64,000 nucleotides of DNA from Diabrotica undecimpunctata (GCF_040954645.1 NC_092808.1:18419383-18483382), one strand, 5' to 3'; positions 1 to 10,829 are shown, numbered from the stretch's first letter. Notes: generated by a model from the sequence alone, not told the origin. Program-made: numbers and translations.

Positions 1-890
1 TAAATATTTTTGCTTTGGCATTGGATGAGTCATGCGACATTACAGATACAGCATAGCTTGTAATTTTTTGGGGGGTACCTGGACAGAACCAGTGAAGAGT
101 TTGTTGAAGAGCTTTTGACTATTTTGCCAATATCAGGAACTACTACAGGAGAGAATTTACACAAGGCTGTGGTGGACTATTTTAGCAAGGATGGTTTGGA
201 TTTAAAAAAGTTATTTCGATCACTACGGACAGCGCTGCAGCGATGGTTGGGTATAGAAAAGTCTTGGTTCAGCAAGAGCGATAAGTAGCGATTCTATGTG
301 CAATAAAAATCTAATATCGTATCATTGTATTATTCATCAAAGTATGTTGTGTTGCAGTTTAAATCCAATTCTTTACAGTAAAATGCACACCATCATGAAG
401 ATAGTCAACTTTGTAAGTGCAAAATCATCTTTGAGGCACCGTCAATTCAAGGTTTAGTGCTTGAAAGATTCTTTGCAATACTTGACAACATAAAATAATT
501 TCTGTCCACTATTAATAATGACGCTGCAAATGACCATTTGGGATTTCCTCTTGGACACCGAAAACGTTGCAACTATCGCATTTTTGGCGGATATCTTAAG
601 AGATCCGAACTTCTTGAATTTAGAACTACAATGCAAGGGAAAACTTATTTGTGAACTTTTGTCGGATATTAGAAGATTTTCTAAAAAGATTGAACTTTTT
701 TTCTGAGGATATTGAGGCAGAAATTTTTAACTTTCCTTTCAATCCGTTTGTGATAGCAATAAAGATATTGATGTTACTTAGTTATCACGTTTTATTAATG
801 AACTTGATTTGGAATGTAAAAAACGATATGCTGATTTCCACAAAATTGAAAATGTTATGCAACTGTTGAACTGTTAAGCCACAGTTTTTC
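1..890 (+). pseudogene. hAT-family transposase relic (GTF2IRD2/ZBED-like)
   Basis: No intact frame is left, but conceptual translation across stops gives hAT landmarks in order: ALDESCDITDTA near 14-55 (the first catalytic Asp region, usually LDESTDxSD), then TTDSAAAMVGYR at about 222-258, an ISYHCIIHQ-like stretch around 310-345, and FFSEDIEAEIFNFPFN near 695-745. This order fits the transposase core of the hAT branch that also produced the vertebrate GTF2IRD2/ZBED-type genes. The N-terminal BED finger would lie left of the window and the C-terminal dimerisation block is absent, so the relic is truncated on both sides. A better preserved relative lies at 28580-29943 in the same orientation. 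What is seen is motif order; family assignment is from knowledge of hAT proteins. It is certainly non-functional. Confidence 0.6.
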
Positions 891-1298
891 ACTCAAGCCT
901 AATGGTGTACTCAGCGAAGCTGATAAAGTAAAGTAAACAAACGCTATTTAAGGTAAGCTAGTAAGATGTAAATGTTTATATAGGTTTAGATATGTTCCAT
1001 AAATTTGTTGAACACTATAGATGCAGAAAGGAAGCAACCAGAAACAGTATCATTAAACAATTAAATTAAGTTCGATTCAATTAAGATACAAATATTTCAA
1101 ATTACGCCGTAAAAATTTATTAAACAAAGACGGGAGAAAAAACAATATAATAGCTTTACAATCGTCTTTTTCCTTGAGTTTACTTATACCCCTCCCTAAA
1201 CGAGGTGGCCTAGTTGCCTGGTTTTAACTACATAACCAGGATGATCTCCTGAGTGGGGGTTACAAGTACTGAATTATTTCTGGGTAAGCCCCCCACCG
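891..1298. other. Non-coding spacer, GC-rich right part
   Basis: No gene is seen. From about 1200 the base composition becomes clearly GC-richer than the surroundings, and the same kind of sequence resumes at 3262-3350 beyond the MULE. The MULE therefore inserted into an older GC-rich block, possibly the untranslated leader of a retroelement. Confidence 0.4.
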
Positions 1299-1306
1299 GT
1301 TACGCC

Positions 1307-1327
1307 CGGCGGGCGAACTTTCGACAC
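1307..1327 (+). repeat. Left terminal inverted repeat of the MULE
   Basis: This 21-bp arm starts CGGCGGGCGAA and ends TTTCGACAC. It pairs with 3233-3253 (inverted) at 16 of 21 positions and lies immediately after TSD copy GTTACGCC. Confidence 0.8.
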
Positions 1328-1584
1328 CAAATTGTCTTTGAACCTGGGGTAATCGAAGGGTCAAATTTTATTATAGGAAATTTCGACACCGCGGCGTAAA
1401 GCAGGTAGGTAGGTAATTAGCGGCGATGGACATCTGCACCCAAGCAGGACAAGCGGGTTTTCCCAATATTTATTGTCACGGCGGGGGGCGTGGCACTTGT
1501 GTACTTGTGACTAAATTATTTCAGTTGTAATTTATTTCTTGTTTGACGTTGACTTGTGCACGTATATATTATTATATTTAAAAA

Positions 1585-2976
1585 ATGAGTTTGATAAAAC
1601 GTTCCCGTGGTCGAGATTTATTAGTGGTGGAGCATCATTCGTTCTCGAAACAGAAAGTGTTAAAAAGCGGCGAGATATTTTGGCGCTGCATCCAAAGAAA
1701 CACTAAGTGTTCCGCAAAAGTGTTTACAATAGGCTGTGAGGACCTCACCATCACAAGAAGTGATTTGGTACATAATCATGAAGCCGATCCAAAAAAGCTT
1801 GAAGTAAAGATGGTAACCAATGCATGTAAAAGAAAAGCCCAAGAGGACATATCGGAAAAGCCTGCCAAAATTACAAGAACTGCTGTTGCTGAGTGTGATG
1901 CCAATTTGCTGACGGTTCCTGACATAGCTAGCATAAGAAAGAACATTTACAACTGTCGTTGTAAACTGTTACCAGGTCCGTTACCAAGAAGCATATCAGA
2001 AGTCCATAACGCGGTTAGTAATTATTCTCCTAAAACCTGTCGCAATGAAAGTTTTTTGTTTTTAAATCATCCTGAATTAAATGTAATTGTATTTTCATGC
2101 GAGACAAATATTCGTTTGTTGTGTAAATTAAAAACTTTGTATATGGATGGTACATTTTCATACAGTACCAAATATTTTCTACAATTATTTACTATACATG
2201 GCTTGGAAAATGGACATTATGTTCCTATAGCATACTGTTTATTAAAGGACAAATTGTCAATGACATACAAAAATTTATTTTCTTTATTAAGGTCTAAGAT
2301 TTTTGAAACATTTCAATTATCATTAGAGCCAACTGAAATATTTGTGGACTTTGAAAAAGCAATTCACTGTGCTTTATTGTATATGTGGCCCAATGCAAAA
2401 ATTAGTGGATGCCGTTTTCACTTACACCAAAACTGGTTTAAAAAAATTCAATCTTTGGGTTTGGTACAAGAATATAAGGATACAAATTCAGAAATTGGAA
2501 AATGGTTAAGGCATACGTTTGGTTTAACTTATTTAAATCCAGCAGAAGTTGAAGAATGCTTTCTTTATGATTTAATGTCATATAAACCTATAAACGCAAC
2601 ACTTGATATATATGCAGATTATTTACTGGAAAATTACATTTTCGATAGCGCTCTATTTCCACCACACATATGGTCTAATCAGAATCCGTCTATTGCGAGG
2701 ACCACAAATGCCTGTGAATCCTTTCATTCGAGATTTAATTCTTCTTTTTATTCAACACATCCTTTTATTTTTATTTTTATTGAAAAGTTAAAAGAATTTC
2801 AAGTAGACACTTATGTCAAAATAAATAGTTTACATATACCAGCAAAAATCAAAGATACTACTGTTAAGGCCAAATTGGCATTTTTTGAGAAAATTATGGA
2901 TAAACTACGATCCCAACAAATACGTAAGTTAGATTTTATAAAAGCTGTATCTTATCATTCCTATAATAGCAAATAA
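1585..2976 (+). CDS. MULE transposase with N-terminal FLYWCH-like zinc finger
   Basis: The intact 463-aa frame encodes a cut-and-paste transposase acting in the nucleus on the TTCGACAC-ended termini of its own element. Residues about 15-65 resemble a FLYWCH zinc finger (FWRCIQRNTKCSAKV, then HNHEAD), a usual MULE DNA-binding module. The catalytic core resembles the MULE transposase domain: D188 in LYMDGTF, D255 in IFVDFEKAI, a CRFHLHQ motif just after, and E378 in NACESFH, the expected DDE arrangement. No frameshift or stop is seen. The start is the first ATG after an AT-rich leader (atttaaaaaATG). The length is normal for short insect Phantom-type MULEs. There is no partner gene. A domesticated FLYWCH gene is an alternative, but the TIRs and TSD argue for a mobile copy. 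Confidence 0.85.
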   Translation: MSLIKRSRGRDLLVVEHHSFSKQKVLKSGEIFWRCIQRNTKCSAKVFTIGCEDLTITRSDLVHNHEADPKKLEVKMVTNACKRKAQEDISEKPAKITRTAVAECDANLLTVPDIASIRKNIYNCRCKLLPGPLPRSISEVHNAVSNYSPKTCRNESFLFLNHPELNVIVFSCETNIRLLCKLKTLYMDGTFSYSTKYFLQLFTIHGLENGHYVPIAYCLLKDKLSMTYKNLFSLLRSKIFETFQLSLEPTEIFVDFEKAIHCALLYMWPNAKISGCRFHLHQNWFKKIQSLGLVQEYKDTNSEIGKWLRHTFGLTYLNPAEVEECFLYDLMSYKPINATLDIYADYLLENYIFDSALFPPHIWSNQNPSIARTTNACESFHSRFNSSFYSTHPFIFIFIEKLKEFQVDTYVKINSLHIPAKIKDTTVKAKLAFFEKIMDKLRSQQIRKLDFIKAVSYHSYNSK

Positions 2977-3232
2977 ATCATTGTATACACGTATATTAAC
3001 GGTAAAATGTACAAAAATTAGGTACTAGTTGTATTATATTTAGATATTATTACAGTTATAAAGAAATAAAATGCACATTAGGTACTTTTATTAAAATAAA
3101 TAAATTAATTAATTATGGTATTTTATTATGTCGCAGCTATATTTATTTGGTGTCGAATATACCTGTAAGATAAAAACGGGAATTGGGGCTGGTGTCGAAA
3201 ATTGCCATTAAATTTTAGTCGCTACCTGCTTA

Positions 3233-3253
3233 GTGTCGAAATTTCCTACGCCC
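3233..3253 (-). repeat. Right terminal inverted repeat of the MULE
   Basis: This is the inverted partner of 1307-1327; read on the minus strand it starts GGGCGTAGGAA and ends TTTCGACAC. TSD GTTACGCC follows at 3254-3261. Confidence 0.8.
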
Positions 3254-3261
3254 GTTACGCC

Positions 3262-4017
3262 ACTGCCTGGTATAGTGCTAAGTGTCTGGACCGCGGAAGT
3301 GTAGTAGTTTTTTGAAACGGACCCTCAGGGAATATAATTGGTAACCCCTGTTCTATTTATTCTGAATCATTTACGCTAAATAAAGATTCGCTTCTTTTAA
3401 ACAAAAAAGGTAGAAATTTTTCCTCTGAAGAAGTTTTTTGTTGATTATGTTAGAATAATATTTACATATATATATGCCTACTCTTTTAAAATGACGTCAA
3501 AATTACATATATACGAAAAGAAGTCACACAAAATTGAAATTGACTCCGAAAATTTACGTACATATTACATATGCCGCTCACTGTATACGCACAAACATTG
3601 ACTCAAAGTTTGAGGCAGACACAGATCTTTGGCTGTTTATTTTTCCAGAGGATTAAAGTTAGACAAAGTGAAAACATTCAGTCGACAGATTCAATTTAAA
3701 ACTATATGGAGGGAGGTCGGAAAACGACCGTTTACGTTTTCCACTTGTTCCCATCGACGGTAAGGAATCCGACAATGGAAATTGGACGTTGGAATTTATT
3801 GATACCCAAAACTTAAACTGAAAATCGGCCCTTTTGTATATATTTTATTTTGTTTGTAATAACAGTTTTACACGACCCGAGAAAGTATTTGGAAACTGTA
3901 ATGCAATTTTGGTAACCATATACAATGTGAAGTAAAAATTAACGCATATGAACCATGTTTAACAGACATTGGATGATATTATTCGATTACTAAATATTTG
4001 ATTTATAATTTGATATT
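3262..4017. other. Intergenic, no gene seen
   Basis: AT-rich non-coding DNA. Its left end continues the GC-rich block interrupted by the MULE. I see no coherent reading frame on either strand. Confidence 0.4.
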
Positions 4018-4608
4018 CTGGCCGTGTGAAGCCACTCATGGCTGTAAGAACAAGAAAATGCATTTGGCCTCTATAATTGAGAGTAACATGTGGCTTCACA
4101 TGGCTGTAAAACAATATAAAAATAAAACAGGTTTGTTACGCATATTATTATTTATAGAAATAAAAACTTACGCAAAGAAACACACATTTTATTATTTATT
4201 TATTAAGAATTGTACTACAAAGATAAAAAAGAATATTAATATTAAAAAATACAATAAATTTAAGCGAAAAAAAAAATACATTTATTTAGTACACTGATGA
4301 ACTGCACAGAAACAAGATAAGCAATAACTTTTTTTGACAAATATTGCATCTACGTTCCTTAAATCTAGGAATGGTCATCTTGTCAGTCGTAACCTACTGA
4401 TGTAGTATACCGGTAAAACAATAAGCAGCCGCATTGGCTTCACGCGGCTATTAGAACTACACCTTTGTTTTATGGCTGCGAGTAGCACATGTGGCTTCCC
4501 TTCCAATTATGCAAAAAAACGTACGGTTTACTGAATAATGTGACCAAAAACTTAAAGAAGTTATAATTTATATCGAATTATGCACAAAAAACATAATGGC
4601 CAGAAGGA
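4018..4608. repeat. Cluster of inverted GTGAAGCCA / TGGCTTCAC motifs
   Basis: The motif TGTGAAGCCAC near 4024-4034 is the exact reverse complement of GTGGCTTCACA near 4090-4100, forming an 11-bp stem. Further copies occur near 4433-4450 (GCATTGGCTTCACGCGGC) and 4493-4503 (ATGTGGCTTCCC). The outer ends share TTCTGGCC (4015-4022) and GGCCAGAA (4596-4603) in inverted orientation. On the minus strand at about 4310-4390 a short cysteine-containing stretch (RFKERRCNICQKK) faintly recalls the C-terminal Cys-rich end of piggyBac transposases. The whole may be the remains of a non-autonomous DNA transposon; family uncertain. Confidence 0.35.
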
Positions 4609-4862
4609 TCATTTTTTTACATACCATTGTATGTAAAAGGTAACACCCAAGGTGTTAATAGCTGTTGAGTGAGAAGTGACCGTAGAATGGTAAGAGCAAA
4701 ATTTGACTAAATTTTTAAAAGCGAGATACAAAACAATAAAAAAACATACTGGAATGGAGTGGAAAACAAAATGGAATCTTATCGAAAATACCAAATCGAC
4801 GAAGAACAAATTCTGAGATGTCCTGAGACAACAAACATAGAAGATATAGATGTCAAAACTAT

Positions 4863-6854
4863 CATCATCATCAGTGGCATTACAGCTCGTTGTGAGCCAA
4901 ACCCTTCTTCAGAACAATCTTCCATTCGCCCCTGTCTCTGGAAACTCTTCCATGCTTTAACTCCGATGGATTTTAGATCATCCTCTATGTTATCTTGATA
5001 CCTAAGTTTTGGTCTTCCTCTGGCTCGTCTTCCCACTGGTCCTCTTCGGTCGAAAATTTTTCTAATAGTTGCATCTTCATCTCGCCTAATTACATGACCT
5101 GTCCATCGAAAGCGTGCTACTTTAATACATTTTATAACGTCAGATTTCCCAAAACTTCTATATACTCAAAGTTATAGCGCATATGCCACAAAACCTGTTC
5201 TTGGATTCCTTCATATATTTTCCTTAGAATTTTTCTCTCGAAACGTTTAAGCAATTCTTGGTCGTTCTGTGTAAGTGACCACGTTTCAGACCCGTATGTT
5301 AACACTGGCCTTATTAGTGTTTTATATATGGTAACTTTAATTTTTCTGAGTAGTTTTGGGGCCATATGTTTCCTCAAGCCATAATAGCACTTATTGGCAA
5401 GCACTATTCTTCTTTTAATTTCTTCGCTGACATTGTTGTCTTTGGTCAGCAGCGAGCCCAGGTAGACGAAGGTGTCCACACCTTCCAGTTCCAGATCATC
5501 AATTAATAGTCTAGATATCTGGTTGCCTGATCTAGTACAATACATATACTTGGTTTTCTGTGCGTTTATTTTTAATCCCATTCTAAGTGCAGACGCCCTT
5601 AGTGATCGAAATGCTTCGATCAGAGATTCTGTGGACCTAGCAATAATGTCTATGTCATCTTCATATCCGACCACTTGTACAAATTTATTAAAGATGGTGC
5701 CATTCATATTAATATGGCACTCTCGAATTACTTTTTCTAGTGCAAGGTTAAATAAGAGACACGACAGTCCATCTCCCTGTCTCAGCCCATTTTTACAATG
5801 GAAGGGTCTGGAAAAGTCGTTTTGGATTCTGACTACACTCTCTACGCCTGTGAGTGTAAGTTCCGTTAGTTGAACAAGATGAAGCGGCATTTGAAATTCC
5901 ACCATAGCCTGTAGAAGTTTTTGTCTGTTGACTGAGTCGTATGCGGCTTTGAAATCCACGAATATGTGGTGGGTGTCGACTCAGAACTCAAGCGTTTTCT
6001 CAAGAATCTGCCTGACTGTGAAGATTTGACCCGTTGTTGATTTATTGGGTCAGAAACCGCACTGGTAGTTCCCAACTATTTGTTCAGCATAGGGGATCAA
6101 TCTGCTGTACAATACGTTGGACAATACTTTATATGCCACGTTAAGTAGGGTGATGCCCCTATAATTATCACACACCATCATATCTCCCTTTTTGTGAAGA
6201 GGGTGCATTACACCTAATTTCCAGTCCGCGGGCGTTTCCTTCCGTTGCCCGATTTTGGTTACTAATTTATGCATGTGTTTAAAAAGGGTGTCATCACCAT
6301 TCTTAAAGAGTTCGGCAGGAAGATTGTCCAAACGGAGGCTTTGTTATTTTTCAGTTTTGAAATGGCTTCTCTAATTTCTTCTTCGGTGGGGGGCGGCTCT
6401 TGAGCGTTTTCATCCATTTCAGGCAAAGTAATTTCTATTTGGTCTTCTTCACGACTATCGCTAAGCAGTTCTTCAAAATGATTCACCCACCTGTTTAGTA
6501 TCTGTTCTTTGTCACTAATCATTGAACCATATCTGTCTTTACATGCTGTTATTCTTGCTTTGAATTCTTTTCTACAGCTGTTTATCTTCTGGTAGAATTT
6601 TCGCGAGTCTTTTCTATTGTGGCGGTTAACAATCTCGTTTAGAGCGTTTTCGTATGGCTCTTTCTTTTTCCTTCTGAACGTCCTTTTTTCTTCTCGTCTA
6701 AGATTTTCATAGTCTTCCAGGTTTGATCTCGTTCTGCGCTGCTGAAGTCTCTTATATGCTTCATTTTTCTGTTGGTTAATGGATCTACATTCTTCGTCAA
6801 ACCAATCTTCGTTTATTTTAGCCTGGTTAGGTTTTAAAAATGTCAAAATTTTAA
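4863..6854 (-). mobile_element. 5'-truncated LINE (family A, ATC-repeat tail) with 15-bp TSD
   Basis: This is a 1.99-kb APE-type non-LTR retrotransposon on the minus strand. Both flanks carry the same 15-mer AGATGTCAAAACTAT (4848-4862 and 6855-6869), a target-site duplication. The 3' end (low coordinates) finishes in a GAT/ATC triplet run, the tail type of this family; a second, very short copy of the same 3' end is at 60603-60776. The endonuclease domain is missing, so reverse transcription stopped early, as usual for LINEs. The clade was not assigned. Confidence 0.85.
4900..6846 (-). pseudogene. LINE-A reverse transcriptase, broken
   Basis: Reading from 6846 down: linker region (DWFDEECRSINQQKNEAYKRL), the RT fingers from about 6350 (NLPAELFKNG, HPLHKKGD, NYRGITLLN), a frame change near 6060-5960, then the palm from 5959 (MDFKAAYDSVNR, NGLRQGDGLSCLLFN) and the C-terminal region (YLGSLLTKDN, YGSETWSL). 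The catalytic YADD box reads GYEDDIDII: Ala to Glu by one base, which alone should impair the enzyme. At least three frame changes separate the pieces, the last near 5130, where the final segment (GRPKLRYQDNIEDD) continues in another frame to about 4880. It is a retrotransposition enzyme in origin, now dead. Confidence 0.8.
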
Positions 6855-6869
6855 AGATGTCAAAACTAT

Positions 6870-6906
6870 ATTCATCATTATTCTGGCTTTACAACCCTGC
6901 GTGGGT
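6870..6906 (-). repeat. Tiny LINE-C 3'-end fragment
   Basis: About 37 bp (tcattattctggctttacaa then ccctgcgtgggttct) match the extreme 3' end of the LINE-C copies at 7446 and 22496. It is an extremely short truncated insertion, or the remainder of one, next to the LINE-A target duplication. Confidence 0.55.
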
Positions 6907-6914
6907 TCTTAATA

Positions 6915-7445
6915 AATCGTAGATTATTGGTATATATTCATAGATTTTAAACAGGCTCACGACTTTAGATTACTCACGATTAATAGACACAAGTTATAAT
7001 AAATATTGCAGAGCTTTAACATCCCTTAAAAATACATCCGACTATAAAAGGATTAAAGCAAGGTGACTGGTTGGCACCGACACCGTTCAACCTATTTTTG
7101 AATATGTGATAAGACAGTTGAATATAGGAAGAGCTAATCTCATAAATAAATCAAAAATAATTGATGCCTATGCCGAAGACATTAGCATTATATCTCACAG
7201 AACAGAAGGGACAACAGAAATATATTCAAAAATAGTAGCAAAAGAGACCAGACTAGAAATTAATATTCAAAAGACAAAAGGATTAATACGTGTAAGAGCT
7301 ACGGGAAACAGACCCATAGTTGAATTAAAAGACGATATTGAAAAGTATAAAGTGTCACACATTCGGGAGTTAAATTAAAAACGGATGGAACAGAAGAGCT
7401 AGAATTTAAAGAAGAATAGTAAAGTGAGACAAAGCTTATTTTTCA
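6915..7445 (+). pseudogene. LINE reverse-transcriptase fragment, plus strand
   Basis: Translation gives IDFKQAHD near 6935, GLKQGDWLAPTPFNL near 7045-7095, then DAYAEDISIISHRTEG and EINIQKTKG at 7160-7285, and GVKLKTDGTEELEF shortly after in another frame. These are the palm motifs of an APE-type LINE RT; the YADD box reads YAED. The copy ends abruptly at about 7445 with DKAYF, where the minus-strand LINE-C starts, so LINE-C inserted into it. It is broken by stops and non-functional. Confidence 0.65.
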
Positions 7446-9102
7446 TCATCATCATTCTGGCTTTACAACCCAGCGTGGGTCCTAGCCTCCTTAAGAATTT
7501 ATCTCCAGTAGTCCCTATCCATCGCCTTCCTCCGCCAAGCACGTATTTCCATATTTCTCATATCTTGATCTATGTTATCTAGGAATCTTGTTCTGGGTCT
7601 TCCTCTTCTTCTTTGACCAATAGGTCTATCAAGGAGCGTTTTTCTAGCTGGGTCATTTTGTTCCATCCACATTACATGCCCTATCCACCTCAGACGTCCT
7701 ATCTTTGTGTTTATATGATATGTTTTACGACATCTGGTTCCTGGTATATTCTATAAAGTTCGAAGTTGTATCGTCTTCTTCACAATCCATTGTCATTCAC
7801 TGCTCCATAGATTCACCTTAGCACTTTCCTTTCGAAACATCGTAACATGTTTTCATTATTTTTTGTTCGTTTGTCCAGGTATCTGAACCATGTGTTAGGA
7901 CTGGCGTATTATTGTTTTGTAGAGTTTTATTTTTGTACTTCTTGATATAATTGTGGATGTAATAAGGAGATTGAGACCAAAATAGCATCTGTTGGCCGTG
8001 CAAATTCTGCGGTTTATCTCTGCGGTAGTATTATTTTCAGTGTTAAGGAGCGTTCGCAGGTATACAAATTCGTTCACTGCCTCGATGACGTCGTTTTCTA
8101 TAACAAGTGACCGTAGGATTTGTGGTTGCATGCTTATTTTCAAATACTTCGTTTTGTTGGTGTTTATTATTAAACCCATTTTTGTAGCTGATTCTTTTAA
8201 TCCCACATATGCCTCGTACAGCGTTTTCCGTTTTCCCAACAATATTGTTATCATCAGTATAGGCCGGGATTTGCGCTGATTTATTATATATTGAACCAGT
8301 GGTTGTGATTTGTGACATACGTATTACTTTTTCCAGAGCCAAATTGAACAGTATACAGAAGAGAGGGTCTCCCTGGCGCAGCTCGTTAATTGTTTTAAAA
8401 GGCTTAGATACTTTTCCCTGAATTCGTACTCTACATTTACCTTTTTCAAGAGTAAGTTTTGTTGAATTTACCAACTGATTTGGTATTTCTAGCTCTTTCA
8501 TTGCTTTGAACATTTCTCTTCTATTCACCGAGTCGTAGGCTGCTTTATAGTCTATAAATATGAGATGAGTATCAATGCCATATTCCAGTGTTTTTTCCAA
8601 AATTTGTTTCAGGGTTGTAATCTGATGAATTGTCGATTTACCACCTCTGAAACTACTGGTATTTTCCTACTATCCGTTCTGCATATGGTGCCGTACGGTG
8701 ACACAGTACTATGGAAAATATTTTATACGCTGCATTTAGAAGCGTAATTCCTCTGTGGTTAGAGCATTTAAAGATATCTCCTTTTTTGTGTATGGTGCAA
8801 AGTATTTCAGTATTCCAATCAATGGAGAGGGATTTCTGTGTCCATATTTTTTTTATAAGCTGCTGTAATGCCATTATAGTATCATGGCCATCATCTTTAT
8901 ATAGTTCAACTGGGAGATTATCTATTCCGGGTGATTTCTTTCTGGCTAGCTTTTTAACAGCATTTTTAACTTCAAGAATCGTTGGTGGTTCCTCTTCCCT
9001 CTCGTCTGTTCCCCTTACCTCATCTCTTTCGTCTTCCAGGTTTTCTTCTCCTCTATATTAGGTGCCTAGTTAAAGTATTCCACACATCTATTTAATGTTC
9101 AA
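7446..9102 (-). mobile_element. 5'-truncated LINE-C copy with RT relic
   Basis: Minus-strand LINE; the 3' end at 7446 starts with a CATCATCATCATT run and 'ctggctttacaacc', shared with 22496 and 6870. The coding remains run from about 9060 down: an open stretch KKSPGIDNLPVELYKDDG leading into IHKKGDIFKCSNHRGITLLN (8874-8653), palm FIDYKAAYDSVNRREM and NELRQGDPLFCILFNLALEK (8600 on), C-terminal FVYLRTLLNTENN (8254-7895). The YADD box reads AYTDDNNIVG, so it is mutated. Frame changes occur near 8640, 8240 and 7900. No convincing TSD was found. Confidence 0.75.
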
Positions 9103-9731
9103 ATTTATGGTCGAAACCATAAACGATAACTTAATAAAATCTATCAAGGACGTAGAGAAAATATGCAATACAAATAGCAGCAAGGATGAGAAGGAAAAAA
9201 ACAGTCGTCCCAAAATTACGAGTATTAATTTGATAGATGCACTTAAAAGAAAGAATGTACAGATTGCTTGAATTTAAGAGAAGTGGAAAGACCCAAGTAA
9301 GAAAGTGCTACAATACAAATAGAGTTGGTGTAATTCCTTATAGAGAAATGAAAGACAACATAATACAATGTGTTAGAACAAGTGATTTTTTTTCGGTTAA
9401 TAAAACTGCAACTGTTTTGACCTATTTTTTCAGAAGCCTTGTCGTTCGTCTTAATTTGAAGTTCGTTTTTCCAATACTAATTAAAAACTTAACTACTTAT
9501 TGAGGTATTAAGGAAAAAACTGTCTGAAATACTGCAAAAGTTAGCTGAAACTAATAAACAATGGAAACTATAGATGTGGCGAACTGTATTTTGAAGATGT
9601 AAACAAATAATATAAAATATAAATAAATGTCATGCATAAATGCTTCCATATCTTTAATTTTTTTAGCACTACTAAAATTTACAATATTAAAATTTCTTTA
9701 AAAAAAATCCCAGCAGTTCATTACTTTTCAG
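9103..9731. other. Spacer with possible decayed coding remains
   Basis: A plus-strand stretch at about 9109-9225 reads openly (VETINDNLIKSIKDVEK, then NSRPKITSINLIDALKRK), lysine-rich and LINE-linker-like, but no domain can be named and stops follow at once. The rest, up to the acceptor at 9731, is AT-rich. Confidence 0.35.
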
Positions 9732-9955
9732 GAACACCATCGATCACAGCGAGAACAGTGGGAAATACGACAATTAGACAATGATCTTCTTCAACAACGA
9801 CATTCGGAGAGAGAACGAGAAAGAGAACAGAAGGAGTTAGCGGATCAGCGCATGTTGCTTGAGGGTAGTGGAGGAAGTGCTGAAAAAGCTGGGGCATCAG
9901 CCACAACTACTGCTTCATCTGTGTTCGATCATGACGATTTCAAACTGCAGATGAT
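9732..9955 (+). CDS. Host-like internal exon, acidic/basic coiled coil
   Basis: The exon is flanked by a pyrimidine tract and AG (ttacttttcag) at 9731 and a strong donor GTAAGT at 9956. Only one of the three frames is open over the full 224 nt: it starts EHHRSQREQWEIRQLDND, continues with a charged run rich in R/E/Q (a likely helix or coiled coil, RHSEREREREQKELADQR), then a Ser/Ala/Thr-rich linker and ends SSVFDHDDFKLQMM. The GC content is clearly higher than in the flanks, as in real insect exons. It begins in phase 0 and ends with two bases of a codon. The protein is not recognised; no start or stop codon is present, so neighbouring exons must exist. Antisense frames here are shadows. Confidence 0.7.
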
Positions 9956-10829
9956 GTAAGTTATTACAAAAATTATAAATGTTTATTCTATTTATTCTTT
10001 AAAACTCTTACATAGGCTATCTTAATAAATACATTTGGTGAAGGAATAGTGTATTTGTAATAATTTAGAAACCGTTATCGGACCTATGTATTGAGAATAG
10101 GTAGTAAATTTATTGAAAGAACTGTCATTAAGAGATTAATCTTTTGGCAACTTAAGGGGGTATGTTTACGCCACAGTTAAAATGAGTGGCATTCAAATAA
10201 ACTAACGTTTAACAATTCTTTGAGTAGATGGCAGCACGTGCATTATATTCTAATATTTTGATTTTTCCGAAATTTAATTCTCTGAACAGCGACATTGTTG
10301 CCAACGAGGCCAAGTATTGGGACTTATAATATACGATCGTTAGAATCGGTACAGTTCATTCTCAATCGGCAGTCTTCTTCAATGTAAGTTGAAATTAGCT
10401 AGTATTAGAAGTTTCACAAATTCTAATTTTTGGATTGGATCATTCGATATAATTTTTTGTATCGTGTTGTGTTGTTGTTCATTTACCTTTTAAGTTAAGT
10501 TGCTGTTTTGATTTTGAGTGTTGTTTTTTTTTAATTTATAAACATTTTAAATAGTGCATATCAGTCTTGTTTTCTAATTAAATTAAAAAATTTAATTTCA
10601 AGTACAAAAAAAAATTACTTACAATAAAAATATACACCTGTAAACCTCATAATTTATTAGCCCAACAGCGGAAGCTAAGGGCTTATCAGGTCATTGTAAT
10701 TTTACATTTTTTTTTGGCAACAAGGCTATTGAATTTATATTTAATTTTAGTCGTTAAACGAAAACCTTCCGTTGCCGTAAAAAGCTCACCAGCTCACTCA
10801 ATCTTGTTTCTAAAATTGTAACTTCTGCA
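9956..10829. other. Probable intron / non-coding
   Basis: AT-rich and mostly featureless. The block 10289-10382 is flanked by an AG and by GTAAGTTG, GC-richer and open in one frame (IGTYNIRSLESVQFILNRQ), but its phase fits neither neighbouring exon; it may be an untranslated exon or chance. Confidence 0.35.

Larger units (their letters stand above)
1307..3253 (+). mobile_element. Complete MULE (Mutator-like) DNA transposon with 8-bp TSD
   Basis: This is a 1,947-bp element. The perfect 8-bp duplication GTTACGCC lies at 1299-1306 and 3254-3261, directly outside 21-bp terminal inverted repeats (1307-1327 and 3233-3253, 16 of 21 positions matching, ending in TTCGACAC). The core TTCGACAC is repeated further in: at 1380-1387 on the left and, inverted, near 3150, 3191 and 3230 on the right. 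That pattern is typical of subterminal transposase-binding sites. The single gene inside, 1585-2976, has an uninterrupted frame. The TSD length and transposase type agree with Mutator/Phantom-like elements. Intact frame plus perfect TSD suggest a recent insertion and possible autonomy; activity is inference. Confidence 0.85.

Noticed and set aside
3998..4297. Plus-strand 99-codon frame
   Set aside because: Second half is Lys/Ile-rich low complexity from A-rich DNA; the first half is explained by inverted repeat motifs.
9721..9906. Minus-strand frame over the exon at 9732
   Set aside because: Antisense shadow of a plus-strand exon that has splice sites and a coherent coiled-coil sequence.
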